Shown piece by piece: positions 46,905-58,585 of a stretch of 64,000 bases of DNA (the stretch's first letter is position 1; each line of letters begins with the position of its first letter). The position numbers and the translations under genes were made by a program. The stretch lies in NCBI GenBank assembly GCA_018806985.1, contig JADANN010000437.1, positions 956,501 through 1,020,500 on the forward strand. Direction: 5' to 3'. Source of the DNA: Angiostrongylus vasorum. Its lineage: Eukaryota; Nematoda; Chromadorea; Rhabditida; Metastrongylidae. The notes beneath the pieces were generated by a model. It ran no database searches, was not told where the DNA came from, and worked only from the letters and a program-made list of their open reading frames with translations.

Positions 46905-48190
46905 TTCCTATCTAGAGGATTCTTGTTCTTCCACTGCATTTAGATGCCTAGATGGCCGTTCTTCAGCATTTCCATTTGTTTCTCTCTCACGCACTCATTG
47001 CTCATGGCGGTGATACGCTTCGAGCATGGTGAAGTCCTCGACTCCCGTTCCGATTTCCTAATAGCGATTCCGTTTGCCAATGTAAAGGGTTGACGTTTGT
47101 CACAAAGAAGACCGCTCACGGTTTGGGTAGTCTTCAAGAAGGGAGCTCGCATTTACTGGGAATCCATTTCACTCTTTTTTTTCGTTCATATGTTATCTGT
47201 TCTTCTTATTATGTAATGTGTTTCGCTATCGATATATATTTCCCTGGATTTCGAAGATGGGATAGATTCCTGGGATATGAGCTTCGCATTTCGGCAAGAC
47301 GTTGTGAGTTCCGGTTATGTTTCGGAATACATCTCTCAAGCGCTCTGTGAGTAGTGCGCAGCACTCATGATGTGGTGGAAGTATCAGCCTGTCTGTTGCA
47401 GAATAGAGCGATGGGAGCACTGTTGAATCGAAAAGGTGAGCGCGTATTTCTAAGTCCACTAGTCATTTGGTGGCTTCTATGAGAGGCCCGAATGCAGCAA
47501 ATGCTGCTCTCTTTCTTTTATCTAATTCTTTCTTGAGGTTGTTCTCCATGTCCCATGGAGGTTCAAGGTTTACATACGTGGTGTTCTCTACAATCACCGA
47601 AACGTCCTGTTCGATCTGCATGCCTTGGCACCGTGGAACTGAGTCTTCGTCCTATTCATTCGCAGCCCAACGTTTTTTTCTCGCTTCGCTAAGCTTATTT
47701 AGCATCGTCTGTACTTCGTCGGCACTTTCTGAAAAAAATAAAAAACACGTCATGGGCGAAGCAAAGATTTGGTAGGAATTTTTTCACTAATACTTGTGCG
47801 TTTCTTATCCTGATATAACAACTTCTAGCAATATTGTGTCGCCTTGTCGAATCCCTTTCCCTATGGACACGGTAGTAGATCGATGAAAAAGCTGCGTTGC
47901 TGCGCTGCAGCTTCGGTGCCAGTCAGTTATTGTTCGTACATAGGAAGGATCCAGTTCTTCGTTGATGATTAGGACAAGGGATAGTTGGTACTCCTAACAG
48001 ACTTCTATCTTCTATGACCCATAATACGATTTGGTTAGGGTCGTCGCAGCAGAATTCACGTCGGAATCCTGTTTGCTCAATTGGTTGCGCCTCATTCAAG
48101 GGTTTTCGATATACTCAAAAGAATAGTTATCGTGAACATCTGGTAGAGTATATTTAACAAGCATATAGAACAATAGTTACGAAGCCGTTT
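46905..48190 (-). mobile_element. RTE-1 LINE relic (3' half)
   Basis: Minus strand carries LEIRAHLFDSTVLPSLYSAT, LTERLRDVFRN and, further upstream, the ISP-like and QPIEQTGF-like parts (gcgcctcattcaag at about 48090). It matches 37560-38800 of the long copy with indels throughout. Confidence 0.75.
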
Positions 48191-48864
48191 ACAACGTCGG
48201 GCGCTGGTTGTGTCAGCGTCCGACGTCGCAAAGAAAGAGCGCCCAGTGTGACCGGTACTGAGGATCGAGTTTTGTTGAGTAATTTTGGTTCCCTGGAATC
48301 TTGAGAACAGTGCAGCTAAAGCCTTCCATCACCATCACAGGCAGTCTCCGACGCATGTGAATTATAGGGAGATTCCTCATTAATTTATGAAAGAATGACA
48401 GCAATTCATAGTGTTGGATTACTCTTAGTCAGATGGAAACGTCGGTCTCCTCAGCATGGAAAACCCAGCTCAGAGGACAAAGCCCCTGCTGGGCATCACA
48501 GTCTGACACTCAGGACCACTTCTCAACCACTATGAGACGGTGAGCCTTAGGAAGGATTGCTTTGATATGCTGCTTAGTAATTTTCATAATGGGTTTGTCA
48601 GATACCGTGGAAGTCAATAAAACCATCGTTCACTAAGATATTCTAGAAGAAAAGAAGAAAAAGCACTTGTTAAAAAACATTTGGACCACACTCAAATTAC
48701 TTCAAAAGCATTTCCAGTGTAATGTGGTGAGTAAGTACGTCATTTATGAAATAGGCCGAACCGAGCTCTCATGTAAATCGCAAGATTTTTCGTTTATATT
48801 GAAGAATCGATGGCTTAAAGTAATCTTTAGCAAGCTTCATGATCACAAATTTCTATTTTTTTTC
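48191..48864. other. No gene recognised
   Basis: GC-richer patch at 48190-48320 (tgtcagcgtccgacgtcgc) of unknown nature; the rest is AT-rich. Confidence 0.35.
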
Positions 48865-49227
48865 ATTTTTATATGACCCGTCTTCACGTCTGCTATGTGG
48901 ATCCCAGCAGTTCCCACATTCGATTCCATTCCTCGCATCCATTGTCCACGAAGATCTTCCACCTTTACGTATGGCTTCGGTTGCTGCTTTGAGAGTTTTC
49001 ATTTCATCTTGAATGTCGTAGAATGCTGGTCAAGTCAATTCTCCCTGGAATCCTGAGATAGTCGAGCCGGAGCATTCCCAATTGGACTGCAGAAAGTGAT
49101 TTTTTTTTCCGAACAAGTCTGGTGCCAATTTCCCGACGCCGGAGGGATTAGAGGCTTGGTTGGCGCGGAGCGGAATCGAACTAGCACCATGCTTGTGATG
49201 ACGGACATCACTACCACTGTGCTATCC
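48865..49227 (-). mobile_element. SINE-2, best complete copy (tail type B)
   Basis: Minus strand head: gcgtggatagcacagtggta (A box), gctagttcgattccgctccg (B box, close to the tRNA GTTCGANTCC), then core caagcctctaatccctccgg and cgtcgggaaattggcacc, then the 200-bp tail. The head would fold as a tRNA-like structure with a plausible acceptor, but it is followed directly by SINE sequence, so this is not a tRNA gene. Confidence 0.75.
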
Positions 49228-50689
49228 ACGCTCGCAAATATCCCACCACGATGATCGAATTATAGGATCCCTTGCATTGAACTCTCAGATTATGTAAGCG
49301 GAGCGCAAATATGTACACATCGTAATCGTTGAGCGGCAGCAAACCTGTCCCGAAATCAAAACATTGGAGTACTTCGTGAATTTCCGAGGAAACTCCTAAG
49401 CACCTACAATTAAAGGTAATCGTCGCAAATTCGTGCTTTTTCAAGCTTTCCCTTCAATTTTTTCCCTGTTTTAGAAGCTCATGTTCGTATCCCTATCTCC
49501 TACGTTTCGTAACAAAGAAATCTCTTTACATCCGTTATTGGTTTTGTTCTCTTCTAAACTTATTTCAACGTGTCGACCATAGCGAACTGAAAACTGGGTC
49601 CACACAGTTTTTCTCATGTTTTTTAACGGGATGTCAGAATTCAAAACAAATGAGGGAGCTATGACATAAACCGTCTAAACTGTTTTCTCAGTACGCTAAC
49701 ATGCTAAAAACTCTGGTCGAATTTGTTCTCATGAAGCCTGTGGGTAGATTACACGACAACGAAAGACGAATCACGTGGGAAGCAGATAAGCAAGCATCTC
49801 ACCTGCCGTCAGATTTTTTCAAATAGTTGCCACTATGCGAGATAATTTGATAAATTAAGAGGGTTCACTGAGCGGATAGCAATGAACGAGATGATAAGGA
49901 CGTCAATATTGGGCCAGCAAAACTGGCCTTATTTCACCGTGATCCCCGAACTAGCAGGATTAGAGGGACCCGCTTCTGTTGCCCTAAAGAAAACACTATT
50001 ATTCTTTGACCATTTTTCGATAGTTCACCCAACGATTTAAGCACTGAAGAGTTTGTCGCTCGCCCTGAACCAGCAACACGAACAAGTAGTACTTTCGACT
50101 GTTGTTTCACCTCCAGTTGTCATCAATGCTTGGGTATCGTACAGTGGTTAAATGCATAAAAATCGGATGTTCTCACCCAAAAATTTGAGCAATAGAGCCT
50201 GCATTCCCTCAGCAGAAGGCAATATCCTAGGTCTTTCCGGGAAAAAAGCTTGCTGATCTAAAGTTCTTCGAGTAAATGGTGGACCAAATGACACCCAGGT
50301 TCATCGAAGAAGGAATGTCGATTCAAAAGCCACGAATGCCGAGGAAGACGATGGAGCAGTGAACAACTACCAAGGACATCCGTGCATAGAATATTCGTCG
50401 TCATAAAAGTTCAGTTCTGAAGGTCAGGGAAAAAAACCCTTTACTGAGTACATCCATCGACTAATCGTCTTTCAGTGCCACAACAGATTAACTTTCTGTG
50501 TCGTAGAGTTCGTCAAAAACATTCGCGATTATCGATGATTTCTTGCAATTCACCTCACAGTTTTTAACTCCACATTTCCTAAAGTTAAGTTCTAATAATT
50601 GATGACGAACTATGGTCAGCATAAAAACAGTAAGACTTTAGTGATAACGTCACCGGTTAATCATCATGACTTCTAGTCTTCGAGCATTT
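49228..50689. other. No gene recognised
   Basis: Long AT-rich stretch without exon-like frames; no match to the repeat families of the window. Confidence 0.4.
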
Positions 50690-50940
50690 GAGTTCCTAAA
50701 AAACTTTCTTGACGACCTTTGTCGTCAGTCATAAATGATCGCTCTTTTCTTGAAATTTCAACCTAAGGTTAAAAATCTGGAGCACTGAAGGAAGAAGAAA
50801 ATCATCGAGTAATATAGAGAGCGTCAAATGAACACGATAGAATCTGAAAAAAATCGAAGGTATGTTAAAGACAATGCGATATTTTTTAAAGCTTTTGAAA
50901 AATTAAATAGCTAAACCAAATCGTCCAACGTTAAGAAATA
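50690..50940. repeat. Repeat-D copy 1 (partner 55800-56045)
   Basis: Shared words with the partner: ataaatgatc, tttcttgaaatttca, aagaagaaa, gagaa.at, aaaat.gaa.gtatgtta, gacaatg.gat, ttttgaaaaa.t.aata. About 250 bp at perhaps 75% similarity; non-coding. A SINE-1 follows immediately. Confidence 0.55.
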
Positions 50941-50943
50941 ATT

Positions 50944-51235
50944 AGGGGGCGTGTGGAGCAGTAGCCGGACTCGCCACGCAACAAACACGTGGAATCGATC
51001 CCCGCACGCATTGCCCGCCAAACCTTCCACCCTTCCTGAGTATGCAGATTAGTATCAGACTTGTCTGGGAGGATAGCAGCACTGGCTTGATACATCGGTA
51101 GGCCACCGCGAGTCATTGTAAAGGCCAGATATGCATTCATTCACCTCCAACGATGCTTAATGAAGTCGAATGCATGGCGCATCTCTCAGGGATTAATCAA
51201 CGCCGAGAGCTCCTCTTTCTTTTATTCCTTAAGGA
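50944..51235 (+). mobile_element. SINE-1 copy
   Basis: ggcgtgtggagcagtagccg, cgtggaatcgatccccg, acccttcctgagtatgcag, agtatcagacttgtctggg, gaggatagcagcactgg, cagggattaatcaacgccg, ending with a ctttcttttattcctt run. Confidence 0.85.
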
Positions 51236-51329
51236 ATAAATAATTAAATCATATCTGCCAGTGTTGGTAACGTTTGCAGAGTCTGTGGTGAGACATCTTC
51301 GGTTAACTCCAGGACTTCGTGGGAAACTC

Positions 51330-52250
51330 CCAAGACCAAGTTTCTGCTACCTCCTTATTGACCAACAATTCACTAATTTTTTTTGATGAGTAGACACGAG
51401 ATTGAAACTTGCAGCACTTATTAGCTCACAATAGCTGACTTTTCGGCTGCTTCGCTTAGTTCAGAGCCTGGAAGGGTCAAATTGATGCGCAGTGCATCCA
51501 GTCAGACCCTTTCGTAACCTCAGCAGAGAGTACTTAACACATAACTTTTCATTCCCATAGTAAACAGCTTCTTCCAAACATCCACCGGTTTTCTAATAAC
51601 TCAAAAGACCGAATATGTATCAACCTAGCCATTGGTAATCGACATATGCATGTATTTTTTATGACCTGTCCTTGTTGAGTTGACGCGAGTTGTTTTTGTT
51701 GTTGTTGTTGTGAATCAGTGACATTTCATTTCGGCGACTTCGCTTCCGCAGATCCTTGACGTATTCCATGCAGCGATATGCATATTATTCGATGAAATAT
51801 CTATAGTACTAATGAAGTCTAACATACAAATGGACTCCACTTTGTTTAAAAAACTACCTATCATTTTGTTAGGGGTGGGACCACCCGTGTGTTGTCCATG
51901 CGATAACGAGTGGTACCCACCCAAATCAAAAAATCAATCCGAGAAGAGGTACCAGGTCAAGTATGGTAGTGAGGCATCCATTTTTTTCAACTTGTTTTTG
52001 TAGTTTTCAAAATTATCCAAAACGCCCCAAGAGTCTTACGTTTTGATGTTCTTGATGCCTGCCCTAGGATCCAGACAGTCACCTCAGAAGCATCGTCGAT
52101 GTGTTTTCGTTGCCTTTATGGGTCCTATGGGAGTACTACGCCGAGTTTTAAGTCTCCCATCTAGATTTTCTTTTATGCCGTCACTTATTGGCCCACCCGT
52201 TTCCTAATCGATTCCTCACGGTATGTCTTACACAAAATCCATGGTAACTC
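51330..52250 (-). mobile_element. PLE relic (terminal repeat and endonuclease region)
   Basis: 51330-51500 matches the PLE terminal repeat, including a decayed hammerhead-like motif (51432-51469). 52020-52240 matches the region encoding the endonuclease (tttatgggtcctatggga, ttttatgccgtcactta, cccgtttcc). The middle is unrelated or diverged. Confidence 0.65.
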
Positions 52251-52263
52251 ACAATTCCAGAAG

Positions 52264-54545
52264 CCCCACCCTCAGCGCTGGACGTGGGAGTCTCCCAATG
52301 GAGAGTACCATAACGAAATAGACCACATCGTAGTAAATAGAAGGTTTTGCCTAACCGATGTCGCCGTTGCCCCAAAAGTTCTACACGGGATCAGACCACC
52401 GTCTCCTTCGTGCAAGATTCTATTTCTCGCGCAAAGGAGAAAAAACCGCTGAATTCAAAAAACCGAAGTTCTAGAACCACCGCAAACCGGGACTTATTCA
52501 ACTCACTAGTCGGCTGTTGGGAAGATGCCGTTGTCGATGACATCGACGAAGAATACGATCGGCTCAATCAACATCTTCACGTTAGCGCTATGAAAGCTGA
52601 GAGTCCGAAAGTCACCAAGAGACGTTTGTCTCTAGAAACACTCCAGCTAATTACGCTAGCGTGGAATCGCACGAACTGCAGGCAACCGCGAACCAACGTC
52701 CGAACTTGCAGAACACTGCAGACAGGGGATAAAAGAAGATATTAAAGAGAGAAAAGCGGCAGTAATGGTCGAAGCTGCAGAGGCTGGGAAAAGCATTCGC
52801 AAAGACCACCAAAGCTTCGCCAATTACAAGACCAAAATGATTGCACTCCGGCGCCCAGACGGAACATTTACAGCGTCCAGAAAGGCAATGGAGAAAATTA
52901 TTCACGAATACTGCTCGGATCTCTTCGATAGCAACGTCCACCTTCCGTCATGTGAAATAAAGGAGGATGGATATGTTGTACCACCGATTCTCCCTTCCGA
53001 AATCCGACATGCCATTTCGTCGGTGAAAAATCGAACAACACCAGGTCCGGACAAGATAAGACTAGAACATCTGAAGAACCTTCCGTCAATCCTCGTAAAC
53101 ACACTGGCTCGGCTCTTCACGTTACCTGCCCGAATGCAAGGTCACTACCCAGGGGAAGACCAGCAAGACCGTGTTATTGTTCAAGAAGGGTGACCTACAC
53201 GATATCGGCAACTGTCGTCCAATCTGCTTACTGTCTGTCGTCTGCAAACTTTTCACTGGAGTCATCCTAAACAGGAGTGACAGAACACTGGACGAAGGAC
53301 AGCCATGTGAGCAAGCAGGTTTTCGAAAAGGATTTACTACGATGGACCACATCCACACGGTAACAACGCTCACTGAAGTATCGCGAGGGTACAAAAGACC
53401 GCTCTGTCTCACCTTCATTTACAAAAAGGCTTTTGATTCAGTCGAGATAGAAGCAGTCTTGGAAGCCCTGGATAGTCAAGGAGTCCCTACTCAGTACATA
53501 AAGATTCTTCGTAAGCTGTACAAAAATTTCACAACCAAAGTATCACCATTCTACGACAACATTTATCATTGACGTCAAAAGAGGAGTTAGACAAGGCGAT
53601 GCAATCTCGCCAAAATTATTTACCGCCACCCTCCAGAACGTCATGCGAACATTGGAATGGGTAATATGGGAGTGAAAATCGATGGTCGGCAGTTACATCA
53701 TCTTCGCTTTGCTGATGACATCGTCCTTATAACACCAAACATTAGCCAATCGGAACGTATGCTTACCGACTTTGATAAAGCCTGTGGAATGATTGGTCTT
53801 CAACTAAATCTCGCAAAAAACGGTTTTCATGAAGAACGGATTGGTTTCGCATGCGCCATTCATGCTCAACGGAACGAATATCTCCGAATGCTCCAGTTAT
53901 ATCTATCTAGGTCGTGAAATCAATATGATGAACGACCTAGCTCCAGAGCTGAGCAGAAGGAAACGAGCGGCTTGGGGGTGCTTTCAAGAGCATCGAGGAT
54001 GTGGTGAAGAGAACAAGGAACACATTACTCCGTGCCTACCTTTTCGACTCAACGGTACTTCTTGCCCTAACGTATGCGGCAGATACCTAGTCCCTGCGTA
54101 AGCAGGATGAAAGGTCATTTAGCGTTATCGAACTCGCAGTCGAAAGGGCGATGCTAGGAGTATCCCGTTCCACACAAGTAAGGGAAGGTATCCGAAGCTC
54201 CGATCTGCGTCGACGATGAAAAATCAAAGATGCCGTTCTGTACGCCAAGCAGTCGAAGGTAAGGTGGGCCGGACACGTAATGCATCTGAATGACAACCGA
54301 TGGACAAGAGCCATTAGTGACTGGATTCCCTCGGGATGTCAAACGTACTGCAGCAAGACCACCGACCTGATGCTCAGAGTTCTTCACAGTGAGCGTTGAA
54401 GAAAATATGATGCTCGACGAGTCCCCTAGAGCGAGGAGAACCCATTGGGCTACTCTTGCACGCGACAGGGAAAAAATGGAAGACTTACTGGCGCCCGTTC
54501 GAGTCACTCGACGATCAACGGGACTACAGGTGATACAGGTGACAG
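52264..54545 (+). mobile_element. RTE-2 LINE, 5'-truncated, best copy
   Basis: Plus strand: the end of APE endonuclease ([34 protein letters not shown], then GSDHRLL one frame off), linker and RT. RT pieces: NRTTPGPDKIRLEHLKNL, GNCRPICLLSVVCKLFTGVI, QPCEQAGFRKGFTTMDHIHT, RPLCLTFIYKKAFDSVE, RGVRQGDAISPKLFTATLQ, LRFADDIVLITP, YIYLGREINMMNDL. FADD is intact, but LTFID is LTFIY (first catalytic Asp lost) and at least four frameshifts occur. The 3' end is a short tandem acaggtgatacaggtgacag. Confidence 0.85.
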
Positions 54546-54560
54546 GTGATGTTTTACACA

Positions 54561-54848
54561 AGGGCGTGTATGGCGCCACTGCACGGTCGGAGGCGCCGTG
54601 CGACACACGTGGAATCGATCCCGGTGCCCAAGGCCCACCAAGCCTTCCATCCCTCCGGGGTTGACAAATTGGTACCAGACTTTTCTGGGAGGATAGCAGC
54701 ACTGGCTCGATACATCGGTAGGCCGCCGGGAGTTGTTGTAAAGGTCAGATATGCATTCAATCACATCCAAAAGATGTTTAGTGAAGTCGTATGCATGGGG
54801 TATCCCTCAGGGATTGATCAACGCCGAGAGCTTTATCCTTTTTATCTT
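54561..54848 (+). mobile_element. SINE-1 copy abutting RTE-2 3' end
   Basis: tatggcgccactgcacggtc head (rearranged), cgtggaatcgatcccgg, catccctccggggttgac, ggtaccagacttttctggg, cagggattgatcaacgccg, ctttatcctttttatc. It starts 15 bp after the RTE-2 tail. Confidence 0.85.
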
Positions 54849-54859
54849 TATGTCTTACA

Positions 54860-54945
54860 TGTAGCTAAGTATATTGTACCTGAGCTCATGCAATCGCCGT
54901 CTCTGTCGTTAGGACAGATTAAGCAATTTTCTGTGCTGCACAAAC
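54860..54945 (-). mobile_element. PLE endonuclease fragment
   Basis: tattgtacctgagctcatg, caatcgccgtctctgtcg and aggacagattaagcaat correspond to the CPxGxxGDCMxxG region of the PLEs at 4560 and 43745. Confidence 0.55.
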
Positions 54946-55012
54946 AAAGGACAACAACTGATACCAAACTCAAACTCGCTTCTCCATGACAAGGGCAGCT
55001 TCTAACAATATG

Positions 55013-55014
<2 letters not shown>

Positions 55015-55051
<37 letters not shown>

Positions 55052-55052
55052 G
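55015..55052. repeat. (TA)n microsatellite
   Basis: About 15 uninterrupted TA units within tatatgtata...tatttatatg. Confidence 0.95.
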
Positions 55053-55084
55053 TATAAGTACTCACAATGTCTTTAATTTTTTAT

Positions 55085-55350
55085 TCACTGCCTACTAATT
55101 TTTAATAGCAGGTTATTATGTGAAATATAACCATAATGTTGCTGAGATATTTGGGAAATTCTGGACCGCTGCTGTCTGCGGTGGCGACCGAATACGCTAT
55201 TACCCTTTCCAGGGGCAAACGCGCTCAACACCACATCATGCGACTCCTTGGTTTAGTCTGTCTCTCAGCGGTGTTATTGATCTGTAGGCATTATCAGCAA
55301 TCGCTCGTCAACGGGCTTGATCTGGGCGGTGGGGGAGGGGGAGCACAAAT
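55085..55350 (+). mobile_element. Repeat-B copy (longest left end)
   Basis: Starts ggttattatgtgaaatataa, gttgctgagatatttggg, ctgcggtggcgaccgaat, gcgactccttggtttag, cagcaatcgctcgtcaacg, ending near gggcggtgggggaggggg. Useful for defining the family consensus. Confidence 0.75.
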
Positions 55351-55489
55351 CGGCATGGACTCTCATATGCATATTCTACATATACTTACTATTTCGCCTT
55401 TTGTAAGTCTTCCTTTGTTTGGTGGAGACGAGCCGCACAGAGTACTAAATGGGCGAGGAATGTGCTTAGATTAAGCTCAGGTAGAAAAA

Positions 55490-55735
55490 AAATAGGCCTG
55501 AGGTATGGCTGCGGTTCATTTTTGAATCTTTGGAATTTGTGCAAAGGTTTGCAAGAGTTTTACACGCAAGTGTTTTGTATCCTTGTGCGAGGATTGTGAC
55601 TTTCAATTCAAAAACCTTCCCCTTATATATGTGTGTCCTATGGGCGCCTAGTGGAGCATTTCGTTTAACTTCAAATTTATTGACTATGACTAGGTGTTCT
55701 TCTGCATGGGCGCACACTGTTCTACCTAGAGTTCA
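55490..55735 (-). mobile_element. PLE relic (linker/endonuclease region)
   Basis: Shares tttgtgcaaaggtttgcaag, ttttgtatccttgtgcgagg, gtcctatgggcgcctagtgg and gactaggtgttcttctgc with 4290-4480 and 43490-43690. Confidence 0.65.
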
Positions 55736-55799
55736 GTGATAAACTGAAGTGGTTATCTTGTTTCAGTCGATAAATGGCTGGTTCTAGTTTCCGATGGAA

Positions 55800-56045
55800 T
55801 CTTCCTGATAACCTCCGTCGTTAATCGTAAATGATCTTTTTTGAAATTTCACTTCTAAGTCGAAAGCCAGGAGAACTGACTTGTAGAAGAAAGAAAAAAT
55901 AATCAAATTACTCAGAGAATATTACATCAACGCAGTGGAAGCTGACAAAAACGTCGAAAATACGTTAGAGACAATGTGATCTTTGTTCAATGTCTTTGAA
56001 AAACTGAATAACTAGACCGGATTTGCCGACGTTTATAAATCATTA
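55800..56045. repeat. Repeat-D copy 2 (partner 50690-50940)
   Basis: See 50690-50940. In both places PLE-derived sequence and a SINE-1 lie within a few kb, so it may be a block duplication or an unclassified element. Confidence 0.55.
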
Positions 56046-57367
56046 ATTAGACCATATTAGCCAATGTCGATGATGGTTCCAGAATTACTGGGAAGACATT
56101 GCCGGCTCTTAACAGAATGCGGTAGAAAAAAGCCGAAAGCTCGCCCCTCTAATTTTGGGCCCAATGTTATACTTAATAAGAAGAAAACCGCTGAAAAATG
56201 TTTAAACGCGCAGAAGAGAAACTAAGGGCGGAACACTAAAGGATCTCGTTTCACGTAGACAAAAACCATACACTCCAACATTGTCCTATGTGATCATCAC
56301 ATTATGAAGACATTGCTTTCAACAGTCGTCATTTCCGTCATGTCACTGCAAACACTCGCAGCAATAGGGATAATGTTTTAAAGCAAGGATTTTTTATTCT
56401 TTTTTTGATTCTATTTTAAAACAGCCGAGACAACTCACTATTTGGATCAAACCCTTATGGTACTCTACTCGTCTCCTTCTGTCCTTCACCTATGAAAGCC
56501 ATAGAATTTGCGTCTGGGTTCGGTTCGGCCAATGTTTTAGGTTTTTTCGGTCTTCTTTATGAAAATGTCGTTCAAATTGGTCAAATAGATTCCCCTTTTG
56601 AAGCTTAGGATAGTCGTATCAGAACGTTTCCAGACTTTCGTCATAGGCAGCCGCAAGCTTATATGTATTGCAGGATTTAAGGCGTTTCCAGCTAAATCTA
56701 TCACCAGCTTCTCCACACTCAGTGAATTAAATGGCACCGGGTCACAACGAGTGAGTACTTGCGAGCATTAAGCGACACCCGTTTCACTGTGGTGGCCGTG
56801 CTCCCAAATGGGATAAATTTACATTGAAGATCCCTGTAAACTTTGCGAAACGTTTTATGTTCTTTGCATCCATCAATGCCACATCGTGAAGAGCTTATCA
56901 GCTCGACCTAGATGAATAAAGACCTTGCCGTCTCTTGGTAATTAAGCATATAGTAGATAACACAAGATATTACTTAGAGTTGAGAGATTTGTCTCGGAGA
57001 TTTTCCAACTCGTTGCATATTTTATTTTGCACTTGAGAATTCTAGCATTCTGAGTAAAATAACTTCCGGTGGTCTACCAATGTTTCTTTTTTAACCTAGC
57101 AAGCAAGTCTAGGAAAAAAAATAGAATGCTTGGTTAGGCCGAAACGCAACGTTGAACCAACGACCATATTTGTTCTGCAAGACACTTCTAGCCATTGCTA
57201 TCACAATATCTGTTCCAATTGCCTTCAATGTAGTAAATAACTGTTGTGTCTTATGATCATTGTTTCTAACGAAGTTTTGCAAATGCACATCACTTCCGCC
57301 TAGAAATCACATTAGTGATCATAAAATTTTTGCTTCATTGTTTCTTGCAAAAAATTACACCAAGTGG
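56046..57367. other. No gene recognised
   Basis: AT-rich spacer. Short frames without motifs. Confidence 0.4.
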
Positions 57368-57670
57368 GAGTTTAGCATAGTAGAAGTGATGCCGTTCATT
57401 ATGAGCAAATCTGTGGATCAACCTTCGCTATATCTTCCAAACCCCCCAACTTTTCAATGTTGATAAATTGGTACCAGACTTATCTTGATTCAGCTTACCC
57501 CATTCAGCTCACGATCCTCTCAGGACTCCAGAGAAATGCGACACCACCAACATTCAGTAACATTCATAAAGATACGAAAGTCCTCGAACAGATGGTCATC
57601 TCACACGCGAAAAATTAGAACACTTTTGTGGATGATGGAAGTAAAGATAATTTGGAAGAATTTCTGGAAT
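57368..57670 (+). mobile_element. SINE-2 copy (tail type A)
   Basis: agcatagtagaagtgatgcc (A-box-like; the B box is decayed), core ttgataaattggtaccagac and ttatc, then tail attcagtaacattcataaag, cacgcgaaaaattagaac, gtggatgatggaag that also occurs in reverse at 63470-63640. Confidence 0.6.
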
Positions 57671-57799
57671 GCGCCTAATACCTATGATGTTGGATTATGT
57701 AACCAATTGATCAGAACCTCCTTTACACTTTCATGAAATTCATCTTCACATTCATTGTCGCTATCTTAATGGTGTTTTTTAGCAATTTGTAGGACAACG

Positions 57800-58035
57800 C
57801 TCTAAAGGATAAAGCTCTCAGCGTTGATCAATCCCTGAGTAATGCGCCATGCATTCGGCTTCATTAAGCATCGTTTTTTTGATGATTTATCGAGCCAGTG
57901 TTGCTATCCTCCCACACAAGCTCGGCATCAACTCGCCGACCCCGGAGGGATAGAAGGCTTCGTGGGCCATGGAACCGGGATCGACTCCACGTGTGTGTTG
58001 CAGGGCTTCTCCGACCATTGCACCACACGCGCTAC
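57800..58035 (-). mobile_element. SINE-1 copy with internal deletion
   Basis: Minus orientation: ctcagcgttgatcaatccc, gcgccatgcattcggctt, cgagccagtgttgctatcc, cgaccccggagggatag, ccgggatcgactccacgtg, ctccgaccattgcaccac. About 45 bp are missing after gcatcgttttttt. Confidence 0.85.
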
Positions 58036-58199
58036 AATTTATAAGGGAAAACCGTAAGCTTTGAAAACCAATAGGTGCCATGGATGATACTGAAGAGTAT
58101 AATATAGTGTGCTTGAGCAAATATGTACAGTAATTGTATCATATATAATACCATGTAGTGAAAAACGGTAATAGGCAGTAAATAAAAAACTTTGATTTC

Positions 58200-58445
58200 G
58201 ACTACAGCCTCAGCTTTACTGGGTTCGTTAGCTATTTGGGCTCCCCAGATCAATCCCGTTGACGAGTGATTGCAGATGGTACCTATCGATAGAACTAGCT
58301 GAGAGGCAGGCGAAACGAAGGACCCGCATGGTGTGGTGGTGAACGCATTAACCCTCGGAAAGGATACCGCGTTCATTCCCCATCACAGAGTGGTCCGGAA
58401 TTTTGGAAATATCTCAGCATCATTGTGGTTGTATCCAGTAGTTGT
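58200..58445 (-). mobile_element. Repeat-B copy
   Basis: Reverse orientation: cccagatcaatcccgttgac, agaactagctgagaggc, catggtgtggtggtgaac, tcattccccatcacagag, aatatctcagcatcattgtg. It ends about 140 bp before the lipase start codon. Confidence 0.8.
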
Positions 58446-58585
58446 TTTTTTTTCTGCATTCTGCACACGTTTGTTCTTTACAATAATGTCGCTTACAACT
58501 GAAATTGTTCCGAAAGCATTTTTAGTCCTCTTGGGGGTTTGAAAATCTTTTTCAATATTTTAGATTGCAGGTTACGAGTTTTTTT

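Noticed and set aside
49160..49227. tRNA gene on the minus strand
   Set aside because: Good A and B boxes, but it runs directly into the SINE core and tail and recurs in other SINE-2 copies.
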